From positions 2,826,001 to 2,890,000 of the forward strand of contig NZ_CP151587.1 of assembly GCF_038396845.1 (NCBI RefSeq): a stretch of 64,000 nt of DNA, read 5' to 3'. Source of the DNA: Gymnodinialimonas sp. 57CJ19 (GTDB lineage Bacteria > Pseudomonadota > Alphaproteobacteria > Rhodobacterales > Rhodobacteraceae). The notes beneath the pieces were generated by a model. The model saw only the letters and a program-made list of their open reading frames with translations, ran no database searches and was not told the origin of the DNA. Position numbers and translations under genes: made by a program. Shown here piece by piece: positions 8,172-17,784 of the stretch; the stretch's first letter is position 1, and every line of letters begins with the position of its first letter.

Positions 8172-9358
8172 TAAGCGTTCTCTTTTTGCTCGAACCGGGA
8201 CGTGATTATGCGTTTAGCCATGTCTCTGGCTATTTGGTCAGTCTTGAGGACGTCCTCAAGGCTTTGTGGGGCAATTGAAAGGCTGCCCTGTGACGACATC
8301 GCGTCAAGGGTGTCGGCCACGATGCCTGCCATATCCATGAAACCGATCTGGCCTGCAAGGAATCCATCCAGGGCGATTTCCTTGGCGGCGTTGAAGATAC
8401 ACCCGCTGGTGCCGCCGGTCTCCATCACCTGCGCGGCAATGGCCAGCGCGGGGTAGCGGGTGGGCGACGGGGCGTGGAATTCAAGCGTCGCGATCTGGGC
8501 AAGGTCGAGGCGGGCGACGGGCAAATGGGCGCGATCGGGGTAGTTGAGCGCGTAGCCAATGGCGTGGCGCATGTCGGGCGGGCCAAGGTGCGCCATTAAC
8601 GCGCCGTCGTTGAAACCTACAAGGGCGTGGATCAGCGATTGCGGGTGAACAACGGTCTCGATCTGTGAAGGCCGGACGCCGAAAAACTCTTTCGTTTCAA
8701 TCAGCTCCATCGCCTTGTTGAACATAGAGGCGCTGTCGATCGTGATCCGCTGCCCCATGTCCCAATTGGGATGGGCGCCCGCATCCGCGGGGCTGGCATT
8801 GGCCAGCGCGGCCTCGGGCCAATCGCGCAAACCGCCGCCCGAGGCGGTGATGATGATCCGCTCGACCGCGGCCATGTCCTCGCCCACCAGCGCCTGGAAA
8901 ACGGCGGAATGCTCGGAATCGACAGGCAGGATCGTGGCCCCGTGCTTGGCAGCTTCCGCCAGCAGAAGCGGCCCTGCGGTGACAAGGCTTTCCTTGTTGG
9001 CCAGCGCAAGCGTGGTGCCATGGCGCAGGGCACGGAACCCCGGCGCAAGACCGGCTGCGCCCACGATGGCGGACATGATCCAATCGGCGGGGCGGTCGGC
9101 GGCCTCCAGCAGGGCTTTGGGGCCTGCGGCGGCCTCGATGCCCGAGCCCTCCAGCGCGGCGCGCAGATCGGGCAGCAGATCCTCCTCGGCTGTTACGGCG
9201 ATGCTCGCCGAAACCCTCCTCGCATCTGCGGCGAGTTGCGCGATGTTGCGCGCGCCGGTCAGGGCCACGACATCATAGGCGCCCGGATCGCGGGCGATCA
9301 GATCAAGGGTGTTCTGGCCGATGGAGCCTGTCGCCCCGAAAATGCTGACCCGCTTCAT
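8171..9358 (-). CDS. dxr: 1-deoxy-D-xylulose-5-phosphate reductoisomerase
   Basis: NADPH-dependent enzyme that converts DXP to MEP, the committed step of non-mevalonate isoprenoid synthesis; it thereby feeds uppS nearby. The 395 residues show the dinucleotide-binding motif GATGSIGQ (8-15). NKES (121-124) and the metal-binding DSEHSA (147-152) follow, then the substrate loop region with SASMFNKAMELIE. It overlaps cdsA by four bases upstream and rseP by one base downstream, so the run is tightly coupled. Confidence 0.96.
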   Translation of the reverse strand: MKRVSIFGATGSIGQNTLDLIARDPGAYDVVALTGARNIAQLAADARRVSASIAVTAEEDLLPDLRAALEGSGIEAAAGPKALLEAADRPADWIMSAIVGAAGLAPGFRALRHGTTLALANKESLVTAGPLLLAEAAKHGATILPVDSEHSAVFQALVGEDMAAVERIIITASGGGLRDWPEAALANASPADAGAHPNWDMGQRITIDSASMFNKAMELIETKEFFGVRPSQIETVVHPQSLIHALVGFNDGALMAHLGPPDMRHAIGYALNYPDRAHLPVARLDLAQIATLEFHAPSPTRYPALAIAAQVMETGGTSGCIFNAAKEIALDGFLAGQIGFMDMAGIVADTLDAMSSQGSLSIAPQSLEDVLKTDQIARDMAKRIITSRFEQKENA

Positions 9359-10218
9359 GGAGCGACGGGCGCCCCAATCGCAAAGCCAAGTAGCACAAAG
9401 ACCAGCCCGGCTACGGTGAAGGCCCCCAACATGCCGTCAAAGCGATCCAATGCGCCGCCATGGCCGGGCAGCAAGTTAGAGCTGTCCTTGACCCCTGCCC
9501 GGCGCTTCAGGGCCGATTCCGCGATATCGGCCATCTGGGCGGCGAAGGCCACGACGACGGCGAAAGCCACCGCAATCGCGATCGTGGACAGCTTTTCCTC
9601 GCCCTGCCAGCTTACCACCAGCGCAATCAGCCCCGCCATGATCCAGCCAGACACCGTGCCCGACCAGGTTTTATTGGGGCTGAGAGAGGGCCAGAACTTC
9701 GGCCCGCCAATCAGCTTGCCAAAGAAATAGCCCGATACATCGGTGGTGATGACCACGGCCACCACCAGCCACATGGCGTAGGGGATGGACTGGTGCAGGT
9801 AGAAAAACAGGAACGTCGCCAAGGGGATCATCGCCCCGAACAGCGACTCGAGCCGTGATTTGCGCACCGGGATCGCGGTGACGATCATCGCAATCGCCAT
9901 GACCGTTGTGGCCATGGGGGACACGGCCAGCAAGTCGTCGGACTCGGTCACCAGCGCATGTTCAAGAACCAGCGACAGCGCCAGCAGGGCCGAGCTGAGC
10001 ACCGTGCAGACCATCGCAAAGGGCCGTGTGAGGCGGATGATGAGGCGGAAGTATTCCCACACCATCACGGCCCCGAAAATCGACAGCAACAGGGCCAGGA
10101 CCAAGCCGCCAAGCCACAGGCCAAGGCCCGCCACCGTCAACAAGACCACCGCCGAGACGATACGGGGCAAGAGGTCCGCGAACTTGGGGCCCGACGCCGA
10201 TTTGGGTGCCTCCGCCAT
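9355..10218 (-). CDS. cdsA: Phosphatidate cytidylyltransferase CdsA
   Basis: Membrane enzyme that makes CDP-diacylglycerol from phosphatidate and CTP for phospholipid synthesis. The 287-residue product has several predicted transmembrane helices. It has the family signature near the C terminus, where KDSSNLLPGHGGALDRFDGM supplies the conserved Asp, Pro-Gly-His-Gly-Gly and Asp-Arg-x-Asp residues. It starts eight bases after uppS and overlaps dxr by four bases. The order uppS-cdsA-dxr-rseP is widely conserved. Confidence 0.95.
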   Translation of the reverse strand: MAEAPKSASGPKFADLLPRIVSAVVLLTVAGLGLWLGGLVLALLLSIFGAVMVWEYFRLIIRLTRPFAMVCTVLSSALLALSLVLEHALVTESDDLLAVSPMATTVMAIAMIVTAIPVRKSRLESLFGAMIPLATFLFFYLHQSIPYAMWLVVAVVITTDVSGYFFGKLIGGPKFWPSLSPNKTWSGTVSGWIMAGLIALVVSWQGEEKLSTIAIAVAFAVVVAFAAQMADIAESALKRRAGVKDSSNLLPGHGGALDRFDGMLGAFTVAGLVFVLLGFAIGAPVAP

Positions 10219-10226
10219 GACTGCCT

Positions 10227-10952
10227 TCAGGCCTCTACTGCGCCAAAGCGGCGGTCACGGGCGCCAAAGCGCCCCACAACTGTCGCAAAGACGTCCGCCG
10301 TGAAATCCGGCCACAACGTGTCGATGAACTCGTATTCCGCATAGGCCGACTGCCACAGCAAGAAGTTGGAAATCCGCGCCTCTCCCGATGTGCGGATCAC
10401 CAGATCGGGGTCCGGCAGAACATGGGTATCGAGGTATCTGGGGAATGTCTCATCACAGACATCGCGCGGATCCAGTTTGCCCATGGAAACGTCGTAGGCC
10501 ATGCGCTTTGCGGCCCGTGCCACCTCATCGCGGCCCCCATAGTTCAGGGCAATCGTCAGGTGGACGTGGTCGTTATCGGCGGTCAACAGCTCCAGCCCGT
10601 CCATCAGGTCCACCAAGGCAGGCTCCAGCTTCACCCGGTCACCGATGAACCGCACCCGCACCCCCTCGTCGAGCAGGTTTTGCGCCTCGCGCCGGATGTA
10701 GCGTTTGAACAGCTTCATCAGCCCCGCCACTTCCGTCTGGGTGCGCTTCCAGTTTTCGGTCGAGAACGCGAAGATCGTCAGGTATTTCACCCCAAGATCA
10801 GGGGCGGCGCGCACGATCTCCTGCACCCTTTTGGCCCCCGCATGATGCCCCACCAACCGAGGCCGATGCCGCATCTGCGCCCAACGCCCATTGCCATCCA
10901 TGATGATCGCAACGTGCTTGGGGGCCTTGGTCTTGTCAGACGGGCTTGGCAT
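10227..10952 (-). CDS. uppS: Isoprenyl (undecaprenyl) diphosphate synthase
   Basis: Cis-prenyltransferase that makes the undecaprenyl carrier for peptidoglycan and O-antigen. With the ATG at 10952 the protein is 241 residues, and AIIMDGNGRWA places the catalytic Asp at about 19. Further family motifs are LTIFAFSTENWKR and the C-terminal PDLVIRTSGE...SNFLLWQSAYAE. The frame is open back to a TTG at 11015, but the ATG has an AGGA upstream and gives a normal length. It lies in the frr-uppS-cdsA order. Confidence 0.95.
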   Translation of the reverse strand: MPSPSDKTKAPKHVAIIMDGNGRWAQMRHRPRLVGHHAGAKRVQEIVRAAPDLGVKYLTIFAFSTENWKRTQTEVAGLMKLFKRYIRREAQNLLDEGVRVRFIGDRVKLEPALVDLMDGLELLTADNDHVHLTIALNYGGRDEVARAAKRMAYDVSMGKLDPRDVCDETFPRYLDTHVLPDPDLVIRTSGEARISNFLLWQSAYAEYEFIDTLWPDFTADVFATVVGRFGARDRRFGAVEA

Positions 10953-11072
10953 GGCGGGGCGTCCTTTCGGCGAGCAACCAGAAAACGGGTGCAGGTCTAC
11001 ATATTCCACATCCAACAGGGCGGGGGGCGAGGCCGTGCAGGCCCCCTTTCCCCGATCCAGATCATAAAATCC

Positions 11073-11636
11073 TTAAACTTGCATGATCTCTTCTTGCTTG
11101 ATCTCCAACTGATCGTCGACGCGCTTGATGTACGTGTCGGTCAGTTCTTGCACCGCGCTTTCCCAGAACTTCTGGTCGTCTTCGCCCAGACCGTCGGATT
11201 TGGCTTTCTTCACCTGATCCATGCCATCGCGGCGCACGTTGCGCACTGCGACCCGCGCGTTTTCGGCGTAGGTGCCGGCAACCTTGGTCAAATCCCGGCG
11301 CCGTTCCTCGTTCAACTCGGGGATCGGCAGCATGATGATCGTGCCATTGAGCTGCGGGTTGATGCCAAGACCGCTTTCGCGGATTGCCTTTTCGACCTTG
11401 TTGACAAGGCCCTTGTCCCACACGTTTACCGTGACCATACGTGGCTCTGGCACGTTGACGGTGCCCACCTGGTTGATCGGCGTCGGGCTGCCATAGGCGT
11501 CCACCATCACCGGCTCCAGCATTGAGGCGCTGGCCCGTCCTGTCCGCAAGGAAGCGAATTCGGTGCGAAGTGACGCGATCGCCCCTTCCATCCGTCGCTC
11601 CAGATCATCGGTGTCGAGCATAAAATCGTCGGACAT
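11073..11636 (-). CDS. frr: Ribosome recycling factor
   Basis: RRF splits post-termination ribosomes together with EF-G. The chosen ATG gives 187 residues, the usual length, beginning [16 protein letters not shown]. Family motifs are [24 protein letters not shown] strands and the C-terminal helical region with [12 protein letters not shown] longer frame to 11711 adds 25 residues without RRF similarity. Normally frr follows pyrH closely; here an opposite-strand Hint gene (11796-12911) lies between, so frr needs a promoter within 11637-11795 or read-through across that gene. Confidence 0.95.
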   Translation of the reverse strand: MSDDFMLDTDDLERRMEGAIASLRTEFASLRTGRASASMLEPVMVDAYGSPTPINQVGTVNVPEPRMVTVNVWDKGLVNKVEKAIRESGLGINPQLNGTIIMLPIPELNEERRRDLTKVAGTYAENARVAVRNVRRDGMDQVKKAKSDGLGEDDQKFWESAVQELTDTYIKRVDDQLEIKQEEIMQV

Positions 11637-11795
11637 TTTATCCTGGCCTGCTTTTGTTTCTTTACTGTCGACGCTTGTAACCCGCCACGGGGAGGTTCGA
11701 CAACACTCCATCTCGCGCCAGAGATTTCGGGCCCATGCACCGCTTGTTTACTCTTTATCCCTACCCTCGCCTCTTCTGACAGCAAGAGGTCCGCC

Positions 11796-12911
11796 ATGTC
11801 CTATTCGACAGCAAATCATATCTTCATCGGCAACTTTGCCATCATGGACAATGATGAATCCGATTGGGACACCGACAATCCCGATGCGGTGAAAGGGACC
11901 TACGGCATTGGCGACATGGAAATGGTCACGGTGACGCAATTTGACGACGGCGACGACGGCATCCTCTACGATGACGAAGGCGGCACCGCAGATTCGATCA
12001 GCTACACCACCAGCACCGGCAGCTACTCCGGCCCGATTGATGCCTCCGTCCTCTATAACGCGGTCATCACCGAAGCGGATGGCACCCAGACGACGTTGCA
12101 GGTCGTCGTCAAACAGATGCCCAATGGCGATTCATTCATCGTGGATCGCGAAGGGGCGCCATCGCTCGACAACATGCAGATCACGCAGATCGAATTGACG
12201 TCACCGGCAAGCACGAATTTCGTGGGGGCCTACAAGACCTACTCGGTCAATAACACAACGGTGTGTTTCGTCTCCGGCACCCTGATCGACACACCTCAAG
12301 GGCCTACCCGGATCGAGCGTTTGCGCCCCGGCGATCAGGTCATCACCGCCGACAATGGTCCGCAGACGCTTCGTTGGATCGGCGGGCAGCGCCTGGCCCG
12401 CCCCGGTCCCCGCGCCCCGGTCGAGATTGCCGCGGGCGCCTTGGGAAACGCTCTGCCCACCCATGCGCTAGCGGTCTCCCCGCAACATCGCATATTGGTT
12501 CAGTCGCCCATCGTGCAGCGGATGTTCGGCATCGCCGAGGTTCTCGTGCCTGCCCTGCGCCTGCTGGATCATCCCGGCGTGGCCCAAGCCCCCGGCGATA
12601 CGCCAACGCGCTATTGGCACATGCTATTTGATAGGCATGAGGTCGTCTGCGCCAACGGCATATGGGCAGAATCGCTATTCTTGGGGCCAGAGGCCGTGAA
12701 GACCCTCGGCGCGGCGGCGGTGGCAGAAATCCTGTCGATCTTTGCGGTGGACAGTTTGGACGACCTTGCACAACTGACCAAGGCTCCCGCCCGTCCGGTG
12801 CCCGCCCCCAACCGCCAGAAGCGGTTGGCTCAGCGCCATATTGCCAACATGCGCGCATGGCAGGCCCAAAGACCCGCCATGGCGTCTTCTTCTAGTCGTG
12901 GACGCGCGTAA
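11796..12911 (+). CDS. Hint-domain protein (Hint_2 type), 371 aa
   Basis: Residues 1-156 form an acidic, beta-rich N-terminal region without a classical signal peptide. From Cys157 (VCFVSGTL) a Hint domain of the Rhodobacterales type begins: [19 protein letters not shown], the block with SPQHRILV (conserved His), then [11 protein letters not shown] and an aromatic Trp-x-Glu-Ser region. Hint domains are intein-like and many self-cleave at the N-terminal Cys; cleavage here is inference. A good ribosome-binding site (AAGAGG) precedes the ATG. The gene splits the pyrH-frr pair, and its last 20 bases overlap the 3' end of pyrH on the other strand. It is paralogous to the Hint domain of the giant protein at 45647-52987. 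Confidence 0.85.
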   Translation: MSYSTANHIFIGNFAIMDNDESDWDTDNPDAVKGTYGIGDMEMVTVTQFDDGDDGILYDDEGGTADSISYTTSTGSYSGPIDASVLYNAVITEADGTQTTLQVVVKQMPNGDSFIVDREGAPSLDNMQITQIELTSPASTNFVGAYKTYSVNNTTVCFVSGTLIDTPQGPTRIERLRPGDQVITADNGPQTLRWIGGQRLARPGPRAPVEIAAGALGNALPTHALAVSPQHRILVQSPIVQRMFGIAEVLVPALRLLDHPGVAQAPGDTPTRYWHMLFDRHEVVCANGIWAESLFLGPEAVKTLGAAAVAEILSIFAVDSLDDLAQLTKAPARPVPAPNRQKRLAQRHIANMRAWQAQRPAMASSSSRGRA

Positions 12912-13641
12912 ACGTCCCCTGCCCCGACAAAATCGTGCGGAACCCGCCCGGCTCATCGAGGGAGAAAACCATGATCGGCAGGTCGTTTTCGCGGGCCAAA
13001 GCGATGGCGCTGGCGTCCATAACGCCCAGATGCTGCGCCAGAACCTCGTCATAGGTGACGCTCTCGTAGCGCTTGGCATCGGCGTGTTTGGCCGGGTCTT
13101 TGTCATAGACGCCGTCCACCTTGGTGCCCTTGAAGATCGCCTCGCAATCCATCTCCGAGGCCCGCAGCGTCGCCGCCGTGTCGGTGGTGAAATAGGGGTT
13201 CCCGGTGCCCGCCGCAAAGATGCACACGCGCTTCTTCTCCAGGTGACGAATGGCGCGGCGGCGAATGTAGGGCTCGGCCACTTCGTTCATCGTAATGGCC
13301 GAAATGACGCGTGTGTAGACGTTCAGGCTTTCCAACGCGCCCTGCATCGCCAGCGCGTTCATTACCGTGGCCAACATCCCCATGTAGTCGGCTGTCGTCC
13401 GCTCCATCCCCTGGGCGCTGCCTTGCAAGCCCCGGAAGATATTGCCGCCGCCGATCACCAGGCAGATTTCCACGCCAAGCTCATGAACCGATTGGATTTC
13501 CTTGGCAATCCGCTCCACCGTGGGCGGGTGCAACCCGAACCCCTGATCGCCCATCAGCGCCTCGCCTGAGATTTTCAACATGACGCGCTTGTAGCGCACG
13601 TCGTCCCCGGAATTTGCGTCAGAGATGACATCATTTGGCAT
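12892..13641 (-). CDS. pyrH: Uridylate kinase (UMP kinase) PyrH
   Basis: Hexameric amino-acid-kinase-fold enzyme making UDP from UMP. The ATG at 13641 gives 249 residues beginning [10 protein letters not shown]; the frame is open further upstream but antisense to miaA, and lacks similarity there. Motifs: [13 protein letters not shown] (phosphate-binding Lys), [16 protein letters not shown], and the C-terminal [13 protein letters not shown]. The last 20 bases overlap the convergent Hint gene. It is divergent from miaA, with about 108 bases between the two starts. Confidence 0.96.
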   Translation of the reverse strand: MPNDVISDANSGDDVRYKRVMLKISGEALMGDQGFGLHPPTVERIAKEIQSVHELGVEICLVIGGGNIFRGLQGSAQGMERTTADYMGMLATVMNALAMQGALESLNVYTRVISAITMNEVAEPYIRRRAIRHLEKKRVCIFAAGTGNPYFTTDTAATLRASEMDCEAIFKGTKVDGVYDKDPAKHADAKRYESVTYDEVLAQHLGVMDASAIALARENDLPIMVFSLDEPGGFRTILSGQGTFTRVHD

Positions 13642-13749
13642 GGAGCTGATCCTTGTTTGATATTGCCGCGCACAATGATCTAAATGGCGCGGCGGTTCAA
13701 CGCCCGAAAGTGGCCGATTTCCGCCCCCTGATGCACAAGTGGCCATGCT

Positions 13750-14616
13750 TTGATAGATATCGCGTCCCTCCCCACCGACAAACCGGTCCTGATCGCCGGA
13801 CCCACGGCGTCGGGCAAGACCGCGCTGGCGATCTCTATCGCTCAGGCGCAGTCGCGGGTCATCGTGAACGCCGATGCGTTGCAGGTCTATGACGGCTGGC
13901 GCGTGCTCACCGCCCGCCCCTCGCCTGAGGAAACCTCCGCCGCCCCCCATCACCTCTTCGGCCATGTCCCCTTCACGGCGCATTACGACGTGGGCCAATG
14001 GCTCCGGGACGTCACCCCCTTCCTGCCGCAAAACCCCGTGATCGTGGGCGGCACCGGCCTGTACTTTCGCGCCCTCACCCAGGGCCTCGCCGATATCCCC
14101 CCCGTGCCCGCCGACGTCCGCGCCCGGGCCGACGCCCTCCCGTCTGAGCAACTTCTCGCCGAGCTGCGCGCGGGCGACCCGGCGCTCGCAGACCGCATCG
14201 ATTGCCACAACCGCATGCGCGTTCAGCGCGGGTGGGAGGTGCTGCGCGCCACCGGGCGCCCCCTCTCCGCTTGGCAGGACGAGACCGCGCCGCCCCTCCT
14301 CCCCCTCCCGGCCACCACAGCCTTCGCCCTGATGCCCGATCGGGACTGGCTCAACACCCGCATCGCGCAACGCTTCGATCAGATGATGTCCCAAGGCGCC
14401 CTGATTGAGGCCCAACAAAACCTGCCCCTCTGGCCCCAGGCGGGCGGTGCCGCCAAGGCCATCGGCGCCCCCGAACTCATCGCGCACCTGCAAGGCACCC
14501 TCACGCTCGACGCCGCGCGCGAGGCTGCAATCATAGCGACGCGCCAATATGCCAAACGCCAACGCTCTTGGTTGCGCTCCAATACAAAACACTGGACCCA
14601 AGTCACACTCCCCTGA
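13750..14616 (+). CDS. miaA: tRNA dimethylallyltransferase MiaA
   Basis: Adds a dimethylallyl group to A37 of tRNAs that read codons starting with U. The 288 residues carry the P-loop [10 protein letters not shown] near the N terminus, then [19 protein letters not shown] and [15 protein letters not shown]. The later region with [15 protein letters not shown] is also typical. The likely start is a TTG at 13750, as no in-frame ATG lies upstream of the P-loop. It is divergent from pyrH. A GC-rich hairpin repeat (14637-14694) follows the stop. Confidence 0.93.
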   Translation: MIDIASLPTDKPVLIAGPTASGKTALAISIAQAQSRVIVNADALQVYDGWRVLTARPSPEETSAAPHHLFGHVPFTAHYDVGQWLRDVTPFLPQNPVIVGGTGLYFRALTQGLADIPPVPADVRARADALPSEQLLAELRAGDPALADRIDCHNRMRVQRGWEVLRATGRPLSAWQDETAPPLLPLPATTAFALMPDRDWLNTRIAQRFDQMMSQGALIEAQQNLPLWPQAGGAAKAIGAPELIAHLQGTLTLDAAREAAIIATRQYAKRQRSWLRSNTKHWTQVTLP

Positions 14617-14636
14617 CAATTCCTCGTTCTTGAAAT

Positions 14637-14694
14637 ATCCCGGGGGGTCTGCGCGGCCCCGCCGCGCAGTGGGGGCAGCGCCCCCCAATTCTTA
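14637..14694. repeat. GC-rich hairpin repeat after miaA
   Basis: Begins with AAATATCCCGGGGGGTCTG-like sequence and contains two GC hairpins (a GCGCGGC/GCCGCGC arm pair and a GGGGGCAGCGCCCCC palindrome). A related start (AAATATCGCCGGGGGTCTG) precedes the tandem hairpins after gluQRS at 61845-61985, so this looks like a dispersed element placed after stop codons. Confidence 0.55.
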
Positions 14695-14777
14695 ACAAAA
14701 GAATCAATCGCCGCATCTGACGCGAAACGCCAACATCTCCCCTTTGCACCACCTCGCCCCGCCGCTACCCTAGACCA

Positions 14778-15584
14778 ATGTTTGAGATGTCGAAAAAACC
14801 CACCGTTCACGCCGTTGCCTCTCTGGGCAAACTGCGCATGCAAGGCGCTTGGCGGGTGGAGCTTTTGCACGCCTCTCCGCGCAATCGCCTTTATTGGATC
14901 ACCCGCGGACAAGGGCGCGTCACGGTCAACTGCGTCACCCGCGGTTACGGCCCCAATACGGCGGTCTTCGTGCCCGCCCACGTGCCGATGGCGCTGGAAC
15001 TTGCCTCTCAAACCCAGGGGTTGCAGCTTTGCCTTCCCACCGACGAAAGCCTGGCCCTCCCCAAGGACCCGTTTCATTTGCGGGTCTCCAACATCGAAAG
15101 CCAGGCCGCGATCACCTCTCATATCGAGAAGATCGAGAATGAATTGGCCGCTCAAGCCCCCGCCCTGGATCAGGCCCTCACCGCGTACTCGCTTCTGGTC
15201 TCCGCATGGATGGCCCGGGAATTGGCGCGACAAGAGGGCGCGATCGCCCGCGAAGGGTCCCACCGACTGGTGGAGATTTACGCCGCCAAACTGGAAGAGA
15301 ACTTCCGCAAAGGGATCGGCGTGGCCGATTACGCCAAGCTCCTGCAAGTCACCCCCACCCACCTCAGCCGCGTCTGCCGCGAGGCCTCGGGCCGCCCCGC
15401 CTTGGCCCTTCTCACCGAACGCACCATGCACGAGGCGCGCCGCCTGTTGCAGGAAACCGATCTTCCGGCCCGTGAAGTCGCGCAGCAATTGGGGTTCTCC
15501 TCGGCGGCCTATTTCACCCGTGCCTTCAGCCAATCTGTGGGCCGCACCCCTTCCGAGTTTCGCAAACCGCCGCATCGCGCCTGA
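14778..15584 (+). CDS. AraC-family transcriptional regulator
   Basis: A 268-residue protein with an N-terminal cupin-like sensing half (about 20-100; WITRGQGRVTVN) and a C-terminal double helix-turn-helix (about 175-265). The DNA-binding half has VTPTHLSRVCREASGRP and the typical second motif AREVAQQLGFSSAAYFTRAF. It could start at Met4 (14787). It lies 355 bases before the peptide ABC operon in the same direction and might regulate it, but that is only positional inference. The ligand is unknown. Confidence 0.88.
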   Translation: MFEMSKKPTVHAVASLGKLRMQGAWRVELLHASPRNRLYWITRGQGRVTVNCVTRGYGPNTAVFVPAHVPMALELASQTQGLQLCLPTDESLALPKDPFHLRVSNIESQAAITSHIEKIENELAAQAPALDQALTAYSLLVSAWMARELARQEGAIAREGSHRLVEIYAAKLEENFRKGIGVADYAKLLQVTPTHLSRVCREASGRPALALLTERTMHEARRLLQETDLPAREVAQQLGFSSAAYFTRAFSQSVGRTPSEFRKPPHRA

Positions 15585-15939
15585 CCGTCGCAGCATGTCG
15601 AACGTCTGACCGCCTCGTTATGCAGCGAGCCTGAGCGTCGCGGCGTGTCGCACGCCTGTTCGTCGTGTCGTATTTCGACGGTTTCTGCGTGGCTGTGCGG
15701 GCCACCTGTATACATCTTATTGGTTGCATCTGAACGCAATGTCGGTTCTGATAAATTTGGATGTCGCAAATAGACCATTTGATGGCGCAACAAACGATTG
15801 ACGCAGGCCCTTGATACGGATGCTAATAAAGTTAGTTGGCATCGAGCCGAAACCAATCGGGCGCACAGAATGCCCGAAGGGGTCGGTCTAACGCACGACA
15901 TGAAAACAACATAACGACGTCACAGGGAGACGACGACAC
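15585..15939. other. Intergenic region upstream of the peptide ABC operon
   Basis: 355 bases with no convincing gene. The first part has short imperfect repeats (GTCGCAGCATGTCG, GTCGCGGCGTGTCG). The right half is notably AT-richer than its surroundings and probably holds the promoter of the binding-protein gene. It contains the palindrome TGTATACA at 15707-15714. A GGGAG ribosome-binding site precedes the ATG at 15940. Confidence 0.5.
15707..15714. promoter_or_regulatory. TGTATACA palindrome, possible operator
   Basis: Perfect 8-base palindrome in the AT-rich region upstream of the ABC operon. Sites of this shape are used by some GntR-family regulators, but an 8-mer can occur by chance. Confidence 0.25.
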
Positions 15940-17595
15940 ATGAAAGATTTCACCCACACGCGCGCCGAGGCTGGCCTTACGACCCACCCCGTCGCCGAGA
16001 TGTATGCCGCCGAACACAAGGCCGGCAAACTGGACCGTCGCGAATTCCTCGTGCGCTCCACCGCTTTGGGTCTGACTGCCACCGCCGCCTATTCGCTGAT
16101 CGGCGCGACACCGGCCAGCGCCGATGGCCACCGCGCCGTGCCCGCCCAGGGCGGCACATTGCGCATCCAGCAAGAAGTCCGCGCCCTCAAGGATCCGCGC
16201 ACCTATGACTGGTCGCAAATGGCCAACGTCACCCGCGGTTTTCTGGAGTATCTGATCCAGTACAACAACGACGGCTCGTTCGAAGGCGTGCTGCTGGAAA
16301 GCTGGGAAGCCAACGAAGATGCGACCGTCTACACGCTGAACGTCCGCCAGGGCGTGATGTGGAACAACGGCGACACGTTTGACGCCAACGATGTGGCCGC
16401 CAACCTGATCGGCTTCTGCGACACCACCGTGGAAGGCAACTCCATGGCCACCCGAATGGGCGAGCTTGTGGATGCAGACACCGGCGTGGCGCGCGAAGGC
16501 GCGATCGAGGTCGTGGACGACTACACCGTCCGCGTCACCTACCCCAACCCCGACATCACCTTCGTGCCGGGCGTGGCAGATTACCCCTCTGCGATCCAGC
16601 ACCGTGACCTGATCGGCACCAACCCCGCCGATCACGGCGTGGGCACCGGCGCCTATGAGATCACCAACTACGAAGTTGGCGTTTCCGCGACCCTGTCGCG
16701 CAAGGAAGGCCACACCTACTGGCGCGACACCTATCTGGATGAAATCCAGTTCGTCGATCTGGGCCAGGATCCTGCCGCATGGTTCGCCGCCGCCGAGGCC
16801 GACGAATTCGACATGACCTACGAGACGGTCGGCGAATTCGTGGATCTGTTCCAGGCCATCGGCTGGGATCAGTCCGAAGTTGTGACGGCGGCCACCGTTG
16901 TGGTGCGTCCGAACCAGAACAACGCCCCCTACGACAACCTTCAGGTGCGTCAGGCGATCCACATGGCCGTCGACAACCAGGTCTGCCTTGATCTGGGCAT
17001 CAACGGCCAGGGCGTCACGGCAGAAAACCACCACGTCTGCCCCATTCACCCCGAGTATGCAGAACTGCCGCCTCAAACGGTCGATCCCGATGGCGCGCGC
17101 GCGTTGCTTGAGGAATCCGGCCACGCAGACTTCGAGTTCGAGCTGATCTCGATCGACGATGATTACCGCAAGAACACCACCGATGCCGTGGCCGCGCAGT
17201 TGCGCGACGCCGGCTTCAACGTCACGCGGACGATCATCCCCGGCTCCACCTTCTGGAACGACTGGACGTCCTATCCGTTCAGCTCCACCAACTGGAACCA
17301 CCGCGAGTTGGGCGTTCAGATCCTCAACCTCGCCTACCGCTCCGGTGTGCCATGGAACGAGGCAGGCTTCGCCAATGAGGAGTTCGACACTCTGCTGACC
17401 GAAGCCAACGGTATCCAGGACGCCGATGCGCGCCGCGAGATCATGGCGCGTCTGGAAGAGATCATGCAGGAGCAAGGCGTGACCATCCAGCCGTACTGGC
17501 GCTCGCTCTTCCGTCACTCGCGCCCGGGTCTTGTCAACAACGACATGCACGCGAAGTTCGAGATCAACGTGCACTACATTGGTTTCGAAGCCTAA
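15940..17595 (+). CDS. ABC transporter substrate-binding protein, peptide family (SBP_bac_5), Tat-exported
   Basis: Periplasmic binding protein of a peptide/opine-type ABC importer. The 551 residues begin with a Tat signal: Arg-Arg at 33-34 in [15 protein letters not shown], a hydrophobic stretch and ASA near 59-61. The mature part has family-5 features such as [31 protein letters not shown] and a later [16 protein letters not shown]. It is the first gene of an operon with two permeases and a double ATPase. A strong hairpin after its stop (17609-17637) may let this gene be expressed above the rest. The substrate cannot be read from sequence. Confidence 0.93.
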   Translation: MKDFTHTRAEAGLTTHPVAEMYAAEHKAGKLDRREFLVRSTALGLTATAAYSLIGATPASADGHRAVPAQGGTLRIQQEVRALKDPRTYDWSQMANVTRGFLEYLIQYNNDGSFEGVLLESWEANEDATVYTLNVRQGVMWNNGDTFDANDVAANLIGFCDTTVEGNSMATRMGELVDADTGVAREGAIEVVDDYTVRVTYPNPDITFVPGVADYPSAIQHRDLIGTNPADHGVGTGAYEITNYEVGVSATLSRKEGHTYWRDTYLDEIQFVDLGQDPAAWFAAAEADEFDMTYETVGEFVDLFQAIGWDQSEVVTAATVVVRPNQNNAPYDNLQVRQAIHMAVDNQVCLDLGINGQGVTAENHHVCPIHPEYAELPPQTVDPDGARALLEESGHADFEFELISIDDDYRKNTTDAVAAQLRDAGFNVTRTIIPGSTFWNDWTSYPFSSTNWNHRELGVQILNLAYRSGVPWNEAGFANEEFDTLLTEANGIQDADARREIMARLEEIMQEQGVTIQPYWRSLFRHSRPGLVNNDMHAKFEINVHYIGFEA

Positions 17596-17608
17596 GCGCT
17601 TCGCATCA

Positions 17609-17652
17609 CCGGCGCCCGCACCATACGCGGGCGCCGGTTTCTTCTTTCTTTC
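17609..17652 (+). terminator. Strong hairpin with T-rich tail after the binding-protein gene
   Basis: Perfect 11-bp stem (17609-17619 with 17627-17637), seven-base loop, then TTTCTTCTTTCTTTC. It lies between the binding protein and the first permease. Partial termination or mRNA protection here would explain higher binding-protein levels. Confidence 0.75.
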
Positions 17653-17784
17653 ATGGCGACGTGGGTGATCTGAACAAACCTGCGCGTCGCGGCCAAACCC
17701 GATCCGCCCCCAGGGCCGAGGTTGGGAACGTGCCATCCAGGTTTACGCAATCGCTGCGTATACCCAGACACAGGGGATACTTTC

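Noticed and set aside
12892..14688. A 598-codon minus-strand frame containing pyrH with a long N-terminal extension
   Set aside because: The extension is antisense to miaA and lacks similarity; the ATG at 13641 gives a normal PyrH.
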